Source: Clostridia bacterium (GTDB taxonomy: Bacteria; Bacillota; Clostridia; Peptostreptococcales; Acidaminobacteraceae). From it: a stretch of 32,670 nucleotides of DNA. Position 1 is the stretch's first letter; each line of letters starts with the position of its first letter. The notes beneath the pieces are model-generated. The model was not told the DNA's origin. It did no database searches and saw nothing but the letters and a program-made list of their open reading frames with translations. A program made the translations under genes and the position numbers. This document shows, piece by piece, positions 17,472 through 26,798 of the stretch. The DNA is taken from positions 1 to 32,670 of the forward strand of contig JAFGVN010000085.1 of NCBI GenBank assembly GCA_016937975.1, read 5' to 3'.

Positions 17472-20400
17472 TTATGCTACTCTATCTAAAGAATAGAAAG
17501 AAGTTTCATTAGAAATATCTTTAATTCTGTCAGTAACTGTAGCTTTATCAAAACCTTTTGCATTCATGTAGTCAGTTAAAACTTCATCCATTGCACCATA
17601 TTCAGCGATAACTTTTTTACCTTTGAACATTGTGTAACCATCTCCACCTGCTACTAAGAAGTCATTTGTAGCCATTGTGTAAGTTTTAGTTAAATCTAAA
17701 GCAGCGTCACCGATCATGATTTTAGTAACTCTTTCACCAGCTGGTAAAGAAGCATCAAATTCTACAGTCATACCTGCGATATGAGGGAAAGCACCTTTAG
17801 CTTCTGGATAAGAATCTACGCCATTTTCAATAGCAGCTTGAATGTCAGCACCAGTTAATTCGATTACTCTTACTGTGTTACCATATGGTAATACTGCAAG
17901 GATATCGCCTTTTGTAACTTCACCAGCGCCAATTGATGCTCTGATACCACCACCATTAGTTAAGGCTACATCTGCACCAGAAATGTCTAGTAATGCTTCA
18001 GTAATCATGTTACCAAGGTTTGTTTCACCAGTTCTTACATTAGCTTTTACACCATCTAATTCAACTGGAGAAGTTGCAACGACTTCATCTAAAATTACTG
18101 CGTTTGCAGTAGCGATTTCATCGATAATTGCAGTTACATCAGCATCAGGTGTATAACTTGCAGCATCTGCTTTTGTGAACATGTAAGCTGTAGAATAAAC
18201 AACTTCACCGTCTTTAATAGCCAATCTAGCCATACCTAAGTTCATAGTTTTTTCAGCTGCTTGAACAATTAAAGTATCACCAACTTTTAAACCGTTTTCA
18301 TATAATGAGTGAGAGTGACCATCAATGATAACATCGATGCCTTCAACTGCTGTTGCAATTGAAGATGCAGTGTATTCACCTTCATCACCAATATGCGTAA
18401 TTGCAATGATAATATCAACTTTATCTTTTAACTCATCTACCATAGCCTGAGCTGTTTCTGTTGGATCTTCGAAAGTTAAACCAACAGTATTGTCTGGATG
18501 AGATTTATAAAGTGTTTCAGGTGTAGAAATACCGAAGATACCTACAGTATAACCATCCATCTCTTTAATAATATATGGCGTAGCAAAATCAGTGTTGTCT
18601 GCTTTTTTAATATTAGCTGATAACATTGGTACATCATTCATAGCCATTAATGCTTCTAATTGAGCTGAACCATAATCAAATTCATGGTTACCAATACCCA
18701 TTGCATCATAACCTAATGCTTCTAAAACTTGAACACCAGTTTCACCTTCAGATAAAGTTACCAATGGATTACCTTGTAACGCATCACCACCATCAAGTAA
18801 TAATGTGTTGTCAATTGTTCCTCTTACTTCATCAATTTTAGCTTTTAACAATGCAGCACCCATACCATCATATGCACCATATACGAAGAAACCGTGCATG
18901 TCATTTGTATGCATAATTGTTAATTCATCATATTCATCAATAATGCCTTCTTGCATTAAATCAAATACATTAACTGATTTTACGTTTGGTGTTCTACCAT
19001 CTGCAGAAGTTGGAATTAAAATCTCGCCAGCGATGATTTTATCAATTACCATATCTTTTAATGGATGATTTAAATCAGCACCAATAATTTTCCAGTTGTT
19101 ATCCACTGAAGGAGTAGCCATACCAGCTTTTTCTTCTGTGATATACTTCACGATCATGTCACGAATTCTGCCTGCGTCTTGCAATTCAGTGTAAGAATCG
19201 TAATATACATCAGCTTCTGTAGCCCAACCATAAGACATTAAAGTACCAAATCTATAGTTGTTCACTGCTAATTTATAAACGCCATCATCAGCAATTGCAT
19301 CACCGTTTAGTTTCAAGTTTTTAATTCTTGAACCCACTGGTTGAGAAAGGTCGATGTCATAAGTAACACCTGAGAACATGTCATAGTTGTAGCTTCTAAC
19401 ATTTTCATCAAAGCTGATAGTTACATCACCATATGTGAAAGTGTTATAGTACGAAGCAGACCATTCCATATATGCTTTTAAGTTAGCACCAGTAATGTTA
19501 ACACCCATTAAAGTATTTGTATACTTGTAAATGTTTGCAACGTCTTTCTTCTTGAAATCGCCAGCTAACAAATTCATATCGCTCTTGAATGCTGCTGCAG
19601 AAGAAATCTCAGAACCTGTGTAGAACATTTGAACATCGTTGATTAAGTCAATTAAAGCTGTATCTACGATTTGAGCAGTAGGCATTGTAGTAACTTTCGC
19701 ATCACCAGTAATATAATCTACTCTAGTGATATAGTCTTCAGTCACTACACCAACAACTGTATTGGCATCAGCCAAAGATGTTTCATGAACTGTAGCAAAT
19801 TCATCAAGGATACCTTGATCAGGATCTACTGAATATGTTTCTAAGTTTTCAGCGTTAACCATTGAAACTGTATAGTTGCCAGCAGTACCAGTTACATAGA
19901 TGTCTGCTTTAGCTAAAGCCCAACCATAAGCACCTGGTTCAATCATTGTTACGCCATTAAGTTCTTTAACATATTTAGAGTGAGCATGTCCACCAAAAAT
20001 AACATCAAATTGTGGGAAATGTTCAGCTACATAATCTAAACCTTCATAGCCGTGCTCACCAGTTTCACCTAAGTGATATGCGCCAACTAATACATCATAC
20101 TTGCCTTCTAATTCAGCAAGAACTTTTGCAGTTTCATCTTCAATACTTCTAAATTCTAAGCCAGCGAAATGACTTGGAGCAGAAGCTTCCCAAAGTGGAA
20201 CATTTGGAGGAATCATACCAACAATTGCAACTCTGATGCCATCAACATCCATGATTGTATATCCATCGATAAATCTTGTTTCAGTACCTTCATTGTAAAT
20301 GTTTGCAGAAAGAACTTTACCTTCAAATGCAGCAATATTTCTTTCTAAGAATGACTTTTCAAAGTTAAATTCATGGTTACCTAAAGTCCAAATGTCATAG

Positions 20401-20867
20401 CCCATAGAGTTCAAAGCTTGAACCATTGGATGAACAGGTAAATCATTGAATAACTCTGCAGAGTTATCTTGAACAGTGTCACCAACATCCATTAAGATAA
20501 CATTTTCACTTTTAGCTTTTTCTTGTTTAACTAAAGTTTGAATTTTTGCTAAACCTGCATCTGCATCAGTTGAATCAATCGCATATTCATATGGATAAAT
20601 TCTACCGTGTAAGTCAGCAGTTGCTAAAATTGTAATTTTTTGACCATCTGGAATTTTTAATTCGTCTCCAGCATAGATCAAGTTAGGATTTTCTAAATCG
20701 TTGTAGTCGGCAATAGTTTGATAATCAAGACCATATTCTTGTGCGATTTTCCATAGAACTTCGCCCTCTTCAATCACGTGGATTGTTTCTGCAAATGCAG
20801 TCAATGGTAACGTTGATAAAACCATTACAAGAACTAGAAACAAGCTAAGTTTCTTGAACTTTTTCAT
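17472..20867 (-). CDS. Secreted LysM protein with two fused nucleotidase modules (CpdB-like and UshA-like)
   Basis: This 1131-aa exported enzyme probably strips phosphate from extracellular nucleotides for scavenging. A signal peptide (cleavage near A26, LTAFA) precedes one LysM domain (about 28-73, HVIEEGEVLWKIAQEYGL to AGDELKIP). Module 1 (about 77-610) has metal motifs ATADLHGR, LGNHEFNFE and GGHAHSKY. Its C-terminal YDMFSGVTYDIDLSQPVG block resembles 2',3'-cyclic phosphodiesterase/3'-nucleotidase. Module 2 (about 640-1110) has MHTNDMHGFF, GIGNHEFDYG, DGHSHSLY and the 5'-nucleotidase C-domain blocks ETNLGNMITEALL, TNGGGIRA and ATNDFLVAGGDGYTMF. The tandem layout recalls Bacillus YfkN, but there is no C-terminal sorting signal here; LysM binding to peptidoglycan may replace it. 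The ribosome binding site is AAGGAGG. It is monocistronic. Confidence 0.93.
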   Translation of the reverse strand: MKKFKKLSLFLVLVMVLSTLPLTAFAETIHVIEEGEVLWKIAQEYGLDYQTIADYNDLENPNLIYAGDELKIPDGQKITILATADLHGRIYPYEYAIDSTDADAGLAKIQTLVKQEKAKSENVILMDVGDTVQDNSAELFNDLPVHPMVQALNSMGYDIWTLGNHEFNFEKSFLERNIAAFEGKVLSANIYNEGTETRFIDGYTIMDVDGIRVAIVGMIPPNVPLWEASAPSHFAGLEFRSIEDETAKVLAELEGKYDVLVGAYHLGETGEHGYEGLDYVAEHFPQFDVIFGGHAHSKYVKELNGVTMIEPGAYGWALAKADIYVTGTAGNYTVSMVNAENLETYSVDPDQGILDEFATVHETSLADANTVVGVVTEDYITRVDYITGDAKVTTMPTAQIVDTALIDLINDVQMFYTGSEISSAAAFKSDMNLLAGDFKKKDVANIYKYTNTLMGVNITGANLKAYMEWSASYYNTFTYGDVTISFDENVRSYNYDMFSGVTYDIDLSQPVGSRIKNLKLNGDAIADDGVYKLAVNNYRFGTLMSYGWATEADVYYDSYTELQDAGRIRDMIVKYITEEKAGMATPSVDNNWKIIGADLNHPLKDMVIDKIIAGEILIPTSADGRTPNVKSVNVFDLMQEGIIDEYDELTIMHTNDMHGFFVYGAYDGMGAALLKAKIDEVRGTIDNTLLLDGGDALQGNPLVTLSEGETGVQVLEALGYDAMGIGNHEFDYGSAQLEALMAMNDVPMLSANIKKADNTDFATPYIIKEMDGYTVGIFGISTPETLYKSHPDNTVGLTFEDPTETAQAMVDELKDKVDIIIAITHIGDEGEYTASSIATAVEGIDVIIDGHSHSLYENGLKVGDTLIVQAAEKTMNLGMARLAIKDGEVVYSTAYMFTKADAASYTPDADVTAIIDEIATANAVILDEVVATSPVELDGVKANVRTGETNLGNMITEALLDISGADVALTNGGGIRASIGAGEVTKGDILAVLPYGNTVRVIELTGADIQAAIENGVDSYPEAKGAFPHIAGMTVEFDASLPAGERVTKIMIGDAALDLTKTYTMATNDFLVAGGDGYTMFKGKKVIAEYGAMDEVLTDYMNAKGFDKATVTDRIKDISNETSFYSLDRVA

Positions 20868-21391
20868 TTTTTCCTCCTTATTAGATATGTAAGTTACCTA
20901 TAGTACCACTGTTCATTACGAACACAAGGTTTTATACCCATCAGCACTATGTTAAAGCACAATTTATGAAATTTTACCAAATTCCATAAATTTTTACCCT
21001 AGTAACTACATTTTATCATTCGTTAATGTAACCATACAATCTTCGGAAAAGGTTTTCATTAATTTTGTCATTTAATAACAAACAAATTGAAACCAAATCT
21101 ACTCACAGTTTCCAATTCAATTTTAATAGGCAATAATTTAACATAACAATAACCCAAACCCCTTTGAAATACTCATATTTTTAATACAATCAATTCTTTT
21201 TACCCAATAATTCGAAATCGATAAATAAAGTGATTTTAAATTGCACATTTCTAAGTTATCAATACTTAACAACCACGATTGTGTGTTAATTTTTTGACGT
21301 AAAAAACAAGTAAAATAAATTTTATTTCATTTCAAGTTTTTTTCTGAAAGCGTTCCTATTGCATGATTTGAGAAAAAAATTACTCGAAATC
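20868..21391. other. Long AT-rich intergenic region upstream of the nucleotidase gene
   Basis: No gene is supported here. The part near 20868-21000 must hold the nucleotidase promoter. TATAAA- and TACTAT-like -10 boxes occur on the minus strand, but none has a convincing -35 at the right spacing. The rest, to 21391, shows no structure I can name. Confidence 0.4.
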
Positions 21392-21431
21392 AAAAAAACC
21401 TTTCAGATGTCAATTCATCTGAAAGGTTTTT
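21392..21431 (-). terminator. Intrinsic terminator of the Mrp-family gene
   Basis: A 16-bp perfect stem (21394-21409 with 21416-21431) with a 6-nt loop is followed by T residues on the minus strand, 3 nt after the gene's stop codon. Confidence 0.92.
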
Positions 21432-21434
21432 CAA

Positions 21435-22232
21435 TTATTTTAAAATTCTTCTATTGACCTCATCTAAAAGGTTTTTCTCAAAAGTATCTTTAAAATCAAG
21501 ATTCATTTTAGGATACAATTCGATTTTACCTTCATCTGATAATGCAGTTAGATTTTTATCAATAGGCATTTCTGCAATTAGTTTTATACCATGTAAATCC
21601 AGTACTTCACGCGTTCTGCTTTCTCCAAACAAATAATGTTTTTCATCGCATTTGTCACAAGTAAAATAACTCATATTTTCTACCAAACCTAGAATTGGCG
21701 TATTCATACGATTCGCCATATGAATCGATTTATTTACAATGATTCTAACAAGGTCCTGAGGCGTTGATACAACCACTATGCCATCTACATTGAATTGTTC
21801 CATAACCGTTAAAGTAACATCAGAAGTTCCTGGAGGTAAATCCACAATCAAAAAATCCAATTCACCCCAAACAACATCCTCATAAAATTGCTTAACTGTA
21901 CTGCCTAAAATTGGACCTCTCCAGATCACGGGATCATCTTCATTTTCCAATAATAAATTCAAAGACATTACTTTAATACCTGTAGCAGTTTCAACAGTTG
22001 TTAAGCCTTGATCCGTCTGAAATACTTTTTCTTTATTTACACCAAACAACTTTGGAATTGATGGACCTGTTATATCTGCATCTAATATACCAACTTTATG
22101 TCCAGCGTTTCTTAATGTAGTGGCAACCAATGAAGTTACTGTTGATTTGCCAACGCCGCCTTTCCCACTCATGACAGCAATTACTTTTCCAATTTTATTT
22201 TTTTTGATCTTTAAGTTTACAATTTGACTCAT
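21435..22232 (-). CDS. Mrp/NBP35 family P-loop ATPase (iron-sulfur carrier type)
   Basis: This 265-aa cytoplasmic ATPase belongs to the Mrp/ApbC/NBP35 family, thought to carry or assemble Fe-S clusters. The deviant Walker A is SGKGGVGKST (residues 22-31). Further family blocks are GILDADITGPSIPKLFG, WRGPILGSTVKQFYEDV, DFLIVDLPPGTSDV and STPQDLVRIIVNKS. The C-terminal half has YFTCDKCDEKHYLFG with the CxxC pair that bridges a cluster between subunits. The N-terminal MIP18/DUF59 domain of longer homologues is absent, which is common in clostridia. I chose the ATG at 22232 because AAAGGAGGT stands just before it. An in-frame start 8 codons upstream lies beyond that site. Single gene with its own terminator; divergent from thyX. 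Confidence 0.92.
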   Translation of the reverse strand: MSQIVNLKIKKNKIGKVIAVMSGKGGVGKSTVTSLVATTLRNAGHKVGILDADITGPSIPKLFGVNKEKVFQTDQGLTTVETATGIKVMSLNLLLENEDDPVIWRGPILGSTVKQFYEDVVWGELDFLIVDLPPGTSDVTLTVMEQFNVDGIVVVSTPQDLVRIIVNKSIHMANRMNTPILGLVENMSYFTCDKCDEKHYLFGESRTREVLDLHGIKLIAEMPIDKNLTALSDEGKIELYPKMNLDFKDTFEKNLLDEVNRRILK

Positions 22233-22336
22233 CTTACCTCCTTTGGCATATGCCATTAAACTCAGTATACTCTTTTTGAAAAAGATGTCAACCTAAAGAC
22301 AAGTTTCATAATTTTAACCTGCTCTTTTTCATTATA

Positions 22337-22345
22337 TGATATAAT
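22337..22345 (+). promoter_or_regulatory. Extended -10 promoter of thyX
   Basis: TGATATAAT gives a perfect TATAAT (22340-22345) with the TGn extension, 42 nt before the thyX ATG. No strong -35 is needed or seen. Confidence 0.5.
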
Positions 22346-22387
22346 ATAACAAAATTATACTAAAACAGTACACAAAAGGAGTTTATT

Positions 22388-23089
22388 ATGATTAATGTTT
22401 TAAATAAAGGATATGTACACTTGGTTGATGTCATGGGAAGTGATTTAACGCCTGTTAACGCAGCGCGAGTTTCCTATAATAAAGCTTCTAATGCTTTAAC
22501 GGAAAAAGATGAAAAACTTATTCAGTTTCTTGCTACCCATGACCATACATCACCTTTCCGTCATGCCATGGTACAGCTTGAAGTTTATGCACCATTAATG
22601 GTAGCAAGACAATGGTGGAAATATATAGTGGGTTCTAGTCATCAAGAAGGTGCACAAGATCCTTTTACTGCATGGAATGAAAGTTCAAGGAGATATGTTA
22701 CAGAATCCATAGAATTTTACATCCCAGAAGAAGACGAGTGGCGTTCATCTCCTGAAAACTCAAAACAAGGCTCAGGTCCAATCTTGGGTACTCCAATTGG
22801 AAAAGAAGCAACAAAGCGCTTACTAGAACAAATCGAGTATGGTATGAGAAACTACGAATGGGCTGTTGAAAACAATATTGCTACTGAAATGGCACGTTTA
22901 TTCAACCCTTCTGCATATGGATTATATGTAAGATGGTATTGGACTGCAAGTTTGCAATCTGTTTCACACTTCTTAAAACAAAGATTGGATGCTCATGCAC
23001 AAGTGGAAATACAAGCGTTTGCTAAAGCCGTTAAAACACTTGTTGAGAAGGAATTCCCAGTTTCATTAAAGGCATTAATGTCCATATAA
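22388..23089 (+). CDS. thyX: Flavin-dependent thymidylate synthase ThyX, atypical motif
   Basis: This 233-aa enzyme converts dUMP to dTMP using methylene-tetrahydrofolate, FAD and NADPH, and functions as a homotetramer. Family features are NAARVSYNK near the N-terminus, FLATHDHTSPFRHAMVQLEV, ARQWWKY (R74-Y79), AWNESSRRYV (N97-Y103), and a C-terminal block LYVRWYWTASLQSVSHFLKQR with DAHAQVEIQAFA. In canonical ThyX the signature is RHRxxSxNxxSxRY. Here the RHR part reads WKY, and about 17 residues separate it from the NESSRRY part, which is longer than usual. Related variant ThyX proteins exist as far as I recall. AAAGGAG precedes the ATG. An M29 aminopeptidase gene follows after 78 nt on the same strand and is probably co-transcribed. 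Confidence 0.9.
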   Translation: MINVLNKGYVHLVDVMGSDLTPVNAARVSYNKASNALTEKDEKLIQFLATHDHTSPFRHAMVQLEVYAPLMVARQWWKYIVGSSHQEGAQDPFTAWNESSRRYVTESIEFYIPEEDEWRSSPENSKQGSGPILGTPIGKEATKRLLEQIEYGMRNYEWAVENNIATEMARLFNPSAYGLYVRWYWTASLQSVSHFLKQRLDAHAQVEIQAFAKAVKTLVEKEFPVSLKALMSI

Positions 23090-23167
23090 GTTGGAAGTGA
23101 ATATATCTTTGTTTCTGCTAGTAATCCTGAACTAAATGGCATATGATATATATGGAGGTGTTTATAG

Positions 23168-25132
23168 ATGATTACTAAAATTAAAACTATTATTAACGGT
23201 AGCATTCAAGACGAAAATACACATAAATATGTAGCAAAACTTGGTGAGAATTTATTAGAATATTTTGCCTTAGAAGAAATCTTAACTGAAGCCTATTTTA
23301 AAAGTAAATCCTTTGAGGAATTAAAAGCATTAAATTACAAGATGTATGCTGAGTTAATTTCAGATGCTTATCAAACGTCCTATGCTAATCCTGATTACTG
23401 TGTCAACATTTTTGGTAAGGACCTTGGCCAGTTGCTCAGTGCAATCTATACCGATTTCAGAAAAATAATAAGATTTGCATTCAAACACGACAAAGAGGCA
23501 TTGGAGAGTTATGCAGAAGGATTCCTAAGATTTGCCGCTATAATAAAGAATGAAGCATCACCTTTTGCAGATTTAAAGGTAGCTTACTATCAATTTAAAC
23601 TTTCTGTTATTGATCATTATGGCAAAGGCTTATTAGAATCTCGATCACCAAAACATGCATTTGCAAACAAAGCTATTTCTCATCAAAATTTTGAGGACTT
23701 GAGATACTTATTTACATATGGTGACTACATTACAGACAATGAAATTAAAACAGCAGAGTTTTTAAAGGCATACGATGAACAAGAATTACTTGAACTTATG
23801 GAAATGACTGCTAGCGCTTATGTTCGTGGTTTTGAAACAGATGGTAAGGATATTACTTTAAGACATAATGTAACCATCTATTATAATATTGGTCAAGAGA
23901 AAATGATTGAAGTTTTAATTCAGTCTTTTAAGAAGAGAAATCTCAATGGTTTTTATGGTCAAGCAATAGGAACATCAGCAAATAGACAATATGGTTATGA
24001 TCATCGTTTTGATAACGCCTTATATTTAGACGAGGCTTTTAAAGAAGCAATGATTATCGCTACTAATAAAGTTTCTGAAGAACATAAAGAAGTATTATTA
24101 GACTACTCCGGAATTATGTATTTCGAAAAATTTGGAGAAACACCATTTGAACCCAAAGCAAAGGAAAATGCCCTGAAGCTTTCTGAAACACAATCGACAC
24201 TTGCAATGGAACTACAAAATACAATTCGTACAACGACTGAGAAGTATCTTAAAGGTACAGAAACAAGTTTCTGTATTATAGCTTTCCCGGTACCTGAAAT
24301 TGGCGAAGAATTTGAAGCCATATATGCAGATACATGTCAAATTAACAAATTGTCTAGTGATACTTATTTACCAATTCAACAAATTATCATTGATGCTTTG
24401 GACCAATCTGATTTTGTCCATGTGAGAGGTAAAGGCTTAAATAGAACAGACATTATGGTGAAGCAATATGAAATGAGAAATCCCGAAAAGGAAACGAATT
24501 ATTTCAATTGCGGTGCTGATGTGAATATTCCTATAGGAGAAGTTTTTACATCACCAAAACTTGAAGGCACTAACGGACTTCTACATTTAGATGTTGTTTA
24601 TTTGAATGATTTAAAATTCATTGACTTAGAGTTAACCTTTAAAGATGGCTATATATCTGAATACACTTGTAAAAACTTTGAGAATGAAGAAGACAACAAG
24701 AAGTTTGTTCAAGAAAATCTACTTTTTCCTCATAAAACTTTACCTCTTGGAGAATTTGCAATTGGAACCAATACCTTAGCCTATGTGATTGCAGAGAAAT
24801 ACAATATTGTCGATATACTACCTATTCTTATAGTAGAGAAAATGGGACCTCATTTTGCAATTGGTGACACCTGCTATACTTATACTGAAGATTTAAATGT
24901 ATATAATCCTAATGGAAAATGTATTGTTGCCAAGGATAATGAACATTCCTTAACAAGAAAAACAGATGTGACAAAGGCTTATACCAATGTTCATACAGAT
25001 ATTACATTACCTTACGATTCCATATTATCCATCAATGGAATCAAAAAAGATCAAAGTATTATTCCTATTATTAAAGATGGGCGTTTTGTACTTCCCGGTA
25101 CAGAATTACTTAATGAACCTTTCATGAAATAA
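23168..25132 (+). CDS. M29 family metallo-aminopeptidase with N-terminal extension
   Basis: This 654-aa predicted cytoplasmic peptidase removes N-terminal residues using two metal ions. The catalytic C-terminal half matches the AmpS/PepS/AmpT family: FVHVRGKGLNRTDIMV (H418), NIPIGEVFTSP (metal ligand E458), LPLGEFAIGTNT, MGPHFAIGD (H562) and the final HTD pair (H609, D611). Family members are usually about 370-415 aa; here roughly 200-250 extra, mostly helical residues precede the catalytic part. Similar long versions occur in clostridia, to my recollection. There is no signal peptide. The ribosome binding site GGAGGTG lies 8 nt before the ATG. It follows thyX on the same strand and ends in a terminator shared with the convergent GGDEF-EAL gene. 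Confidence 0.88.
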   Translation: MITKIKTIINGSIQDENTHKYVAKLGENLLEYFALEEILTEAYFKSKSFEELKALNYKMYAELISDAYQTSYANPDYCVNIFGKDLGQLLSAIYTDFRKIIRFAFKHDKEALESYAEGFLRFAAIIKNEASPFADLKVAYYQFKLSVIDHYGKGLLESRSPKHAFANKAISHQNFEDLRYLFTYGDYITDNEIKTAEFLKAYDEQELLELMEMTASAYVRGFETDGKDITLRHNVTIYYNIGQEKMIEVLIQSFKKRNLNGFYGQAIGTSANRQYGYDHRFDNALYLDEAFKEAMIIATNKVSEEHKEVLLDYSGIMYFEKFGETPFEPKAKENALKLSETQSTLAMELQNTIRTTTEKYLKGTETSFCIIAFPVPEIGEEFEAIYADTCQINKLSSDTYLPIQQIIIDALDQSDFVHVRGKGLNRTDIMVKQYEMRNPEKETNYFNCGADVNIPIGEVFTSPKLEGTNGLLHLDVVYLNDLKFIDLELTFKDGYISEYTCKNFENEEDNKKFVQENLLFPHKTLPLGEFAIGTNTLAYVIAEKYNIVDILPILIVEKMGPHFAIGDTCYTYTEDLNVYNPNGKCIVAKDNEHSLTRKTDVTKAYTNVHTDITLPYDSILSINGIKKDQSIIPIIKDGRFVLPGTELLNEPFMK

Positions 25133-25135
25133 TAC

Positions 25136-25172
25136 AAGCCAGCTATTAATCTAGCTGGCTTAAATATTTTTT
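25136..25172 (+). terminator. Terminator between convergent aminopeptidase and GGDEF-EAL genes
   Basis: AAGCCAGCTA (25136-25145) and TAGCTGGCTT (25152-25161) form a 10-bp stem with a 6-nt loop, followed on the plus strand by AAATATTTTTT. The stop codon of the minus-strand GGDEF-EAL gene lies in the loop, so one arm of the hairpin is coding for that gene. Confidence 0.8.
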
Positions 25173-26798
25173 GTTAAAGTCGTCTATACTCAAGGGTTTA
25201 TCATAAAGGTAACCCTGACCATAATCACAACCATTAATAAGCAAATACTCTCCTTGCTCATTATACTCGATACCTTCGGCAACGGTATCCAAGTTTAAAG
25301 CATGTGCTAAGTTAATAACTGCATTAATAATCGAATTTTCTTTATCATCCCCTCTAATATTGATATGTTTTATGAATTCCTTATCAATTTTTAAAACATC
25401 AATCGGAAACATTTGAAGATATGTTAATGAAGAATACCCTGTACCAAAATCATCTAATGCAATATTAAAACCCAAAGCTCTAATTTCGTTAAGGATCTTC
25501 ATGGCATCTTTTAAGTTCTTCATAACTGCTGTTTCAGTAATTTCAATTTGAATAATGGAAGGATTAATGTCATATTTCTTAACAACCCCTTTAATATCCT
25601 CTATCAGATCCTCATCAAACAATCTTCTTCCAGAAATGTTAATAGACATTTTAATATTTAAACCTTGTTCGGCCCAAGTTTTTTGTTGATGACAAGCTGT
25701 TTCAAAGACCCACCTGCCAATCTCATTAATTTGTCCAGATTCTTCTGCAATTTCAATAAAGTAAAATGGTGACAAAAGTCCTCTATTTGGATGTTTCCAT
25801 CTGATAAGCGCTTCCACGCCTATGAGTTTTTGAGTACCTAATTCGACAATAGGCTGGTAGAACAATACAAACTCTTTGTTTTGTAAGCCATATCTTAATT
25901 CTGCTACAACTTCAACGTAATTTTTAGTTTTTAAACTGATTGATGGATCATATAGGAAATGACCATTCTTACCATTATCTTTAGCAATGAACATTGCTAA
26001 ATCTGCATGTTTAAGTAGATTTTCAAGATTGTTGCCATGTTCTGGATACAATGCAACACCAATACTTGCAGTAACAACAAACTCGTACTTGTCAAATTTC
26101 CAGGTTGTTTTAAGTAATTGATTAATTTGTGTCGCTCTTTTATGTATTTGGCTAATTTCTTCAGGACAATTTAATATTACGACAAACTCATCACCGCTCA
26201 CTCTTGAGACAATGCCTTGATGTTCTGTTAAGCGATTTAACTTTTCACCAATACTCTTTAATAACAAATTGCCATTTTCATGCCCTAAAGTGTCATTCAC
26301 ATGTTTTATATTATCTATATCAATATAAAACAAGGCTAACTTATCTACATTATCTTGAGCTATATATTGTTCAAATTCATTACTTAACCCTAACCAATTC
26401 AACAAACCTGAGGTTCGATCAAAGTGAGATAGATGAAAAATCTCATCTTCCTTTGCAATAAGTTCCTCTGATAAGGCTTGAATATTATTGTAATTTTCTC
26501 TTGTTTCATCATCTGCTTCTTTTAGAAGCCTCATTCTAATGTAAATTAAGCTATAAATATATATCCCAGTAATGAGAACATACAGCCACCCTTTCAACAG
26601 TTGTATCGTTCTGATTACATCAGGATCTTTGAAAATTGTGTTCACGATAGAATCTGAAAATAAAATCCAAAGACTCCCTAAAATAACGTACCATACCGTT
26701 ATATAGATTGCCTCCTTAACTGGATTTAGTTTGCCTCGATTCTTGGAAACCGCTTCCAAATGATAATCAAGCTGGTTTCTTATACTCTCATTTCTCAT
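25146..26798 (-). CDS. Membrane GGDEF-EAL protein, probable c-di-GMP phosphodiesterase
   Basis: This 550-aa protein has two N-terminal membrane helices (YITVWYVILGSLWILF and WLYVLITGIYIYSLIYI). A GGDEF domain (about 130-285) follows, with a degenerate site S201-GDEF in place of GGDEF. The EAL domain (about 300-545) looks complete: E329-A-L, NISGRRL, IEITETAV, LDDFGTGYSSL, IDKEF, and VAEGIE before the closing GCDYGQGYL. It should therefore hydrolyse c-di-GMP to pGpG; the GGDEF part may be an inactive regulatory module or weakly active. Its ATG lies 11 nt inside the end of the upstream diguanylate cyclase gene, with the ribosome binding site GGAGAT inside that gene, so the two are translationally coupled. 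The pair would set one local c-di-GMP pool. Confidence 0.92.
   Translation of the reverse strand: MRNESIRNQLDYHLEAVSKNRGKLNPVKEAIYITVWYVILGSLWILFSDSIVNTIFKDPDVIRTIQLLKGWLYVLITGIYIYSLIYIRMRLLKEADDETRENYNNIQALSEELIAKEDEIFHLSHFDRTSGLLNWLGLSNEFEQYIAQDNVDKLALFYIDIDNIKHVNDTLGHENGNLLLKSIGEKLNRLTEHQGIVSRVSGDEFVVILNCPEEISQIHKRATQINQLLKTTWKFDKYEFVVTASIGVALYPEHGNNLENLLKHADLAMFIAKDNGKNGHFLYDPSISLKTKNYVEVVAELRYGLQNKEFVLFYQPIVELGTQKLIGVEALIRWKHPNRGLLSPFYFIEIAEESGQINEIGRWVFETACHQQKTWAEQGLNIKMSINISGRRLFDEDLIEDIKGVVKKYDINPSIIQIEITETAVMKNLKDAMKILNEIRALGFNIALDDFGTGYSSLTYLQMFPIDVLKIDKEFIKHINIRGDDKENSIINAVINLAHALNLDTVAEGIEYNEQGEYLLINGCDYGQGYLYDKPLSIDDFNKKYLSQLD

Noticed and set aside
17842-18156. Plus-strand open frame of 104 codons inside the nucleotidase gene
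   Set aside because: It is antisense to the conserved 5'-nucleotidase C-domain; the frame is open because of biased codon use in the real gene.
21345-21358. cre-like sequence TGAAAGCGTTCCTA
   Set aside because: It has mismatches to the consensus and lies about 480 nt from the nearest start codon it could regulate; one such match is expected by chance.
22993-23205. Minus-strand open frame between thyX and the aminopeptidase gene
   Set aside because: Mostly antisense to the conserved ThyX C-terminus, with no ribosome binding site; hydrophobic start is a by-product of AT-rich sequence.
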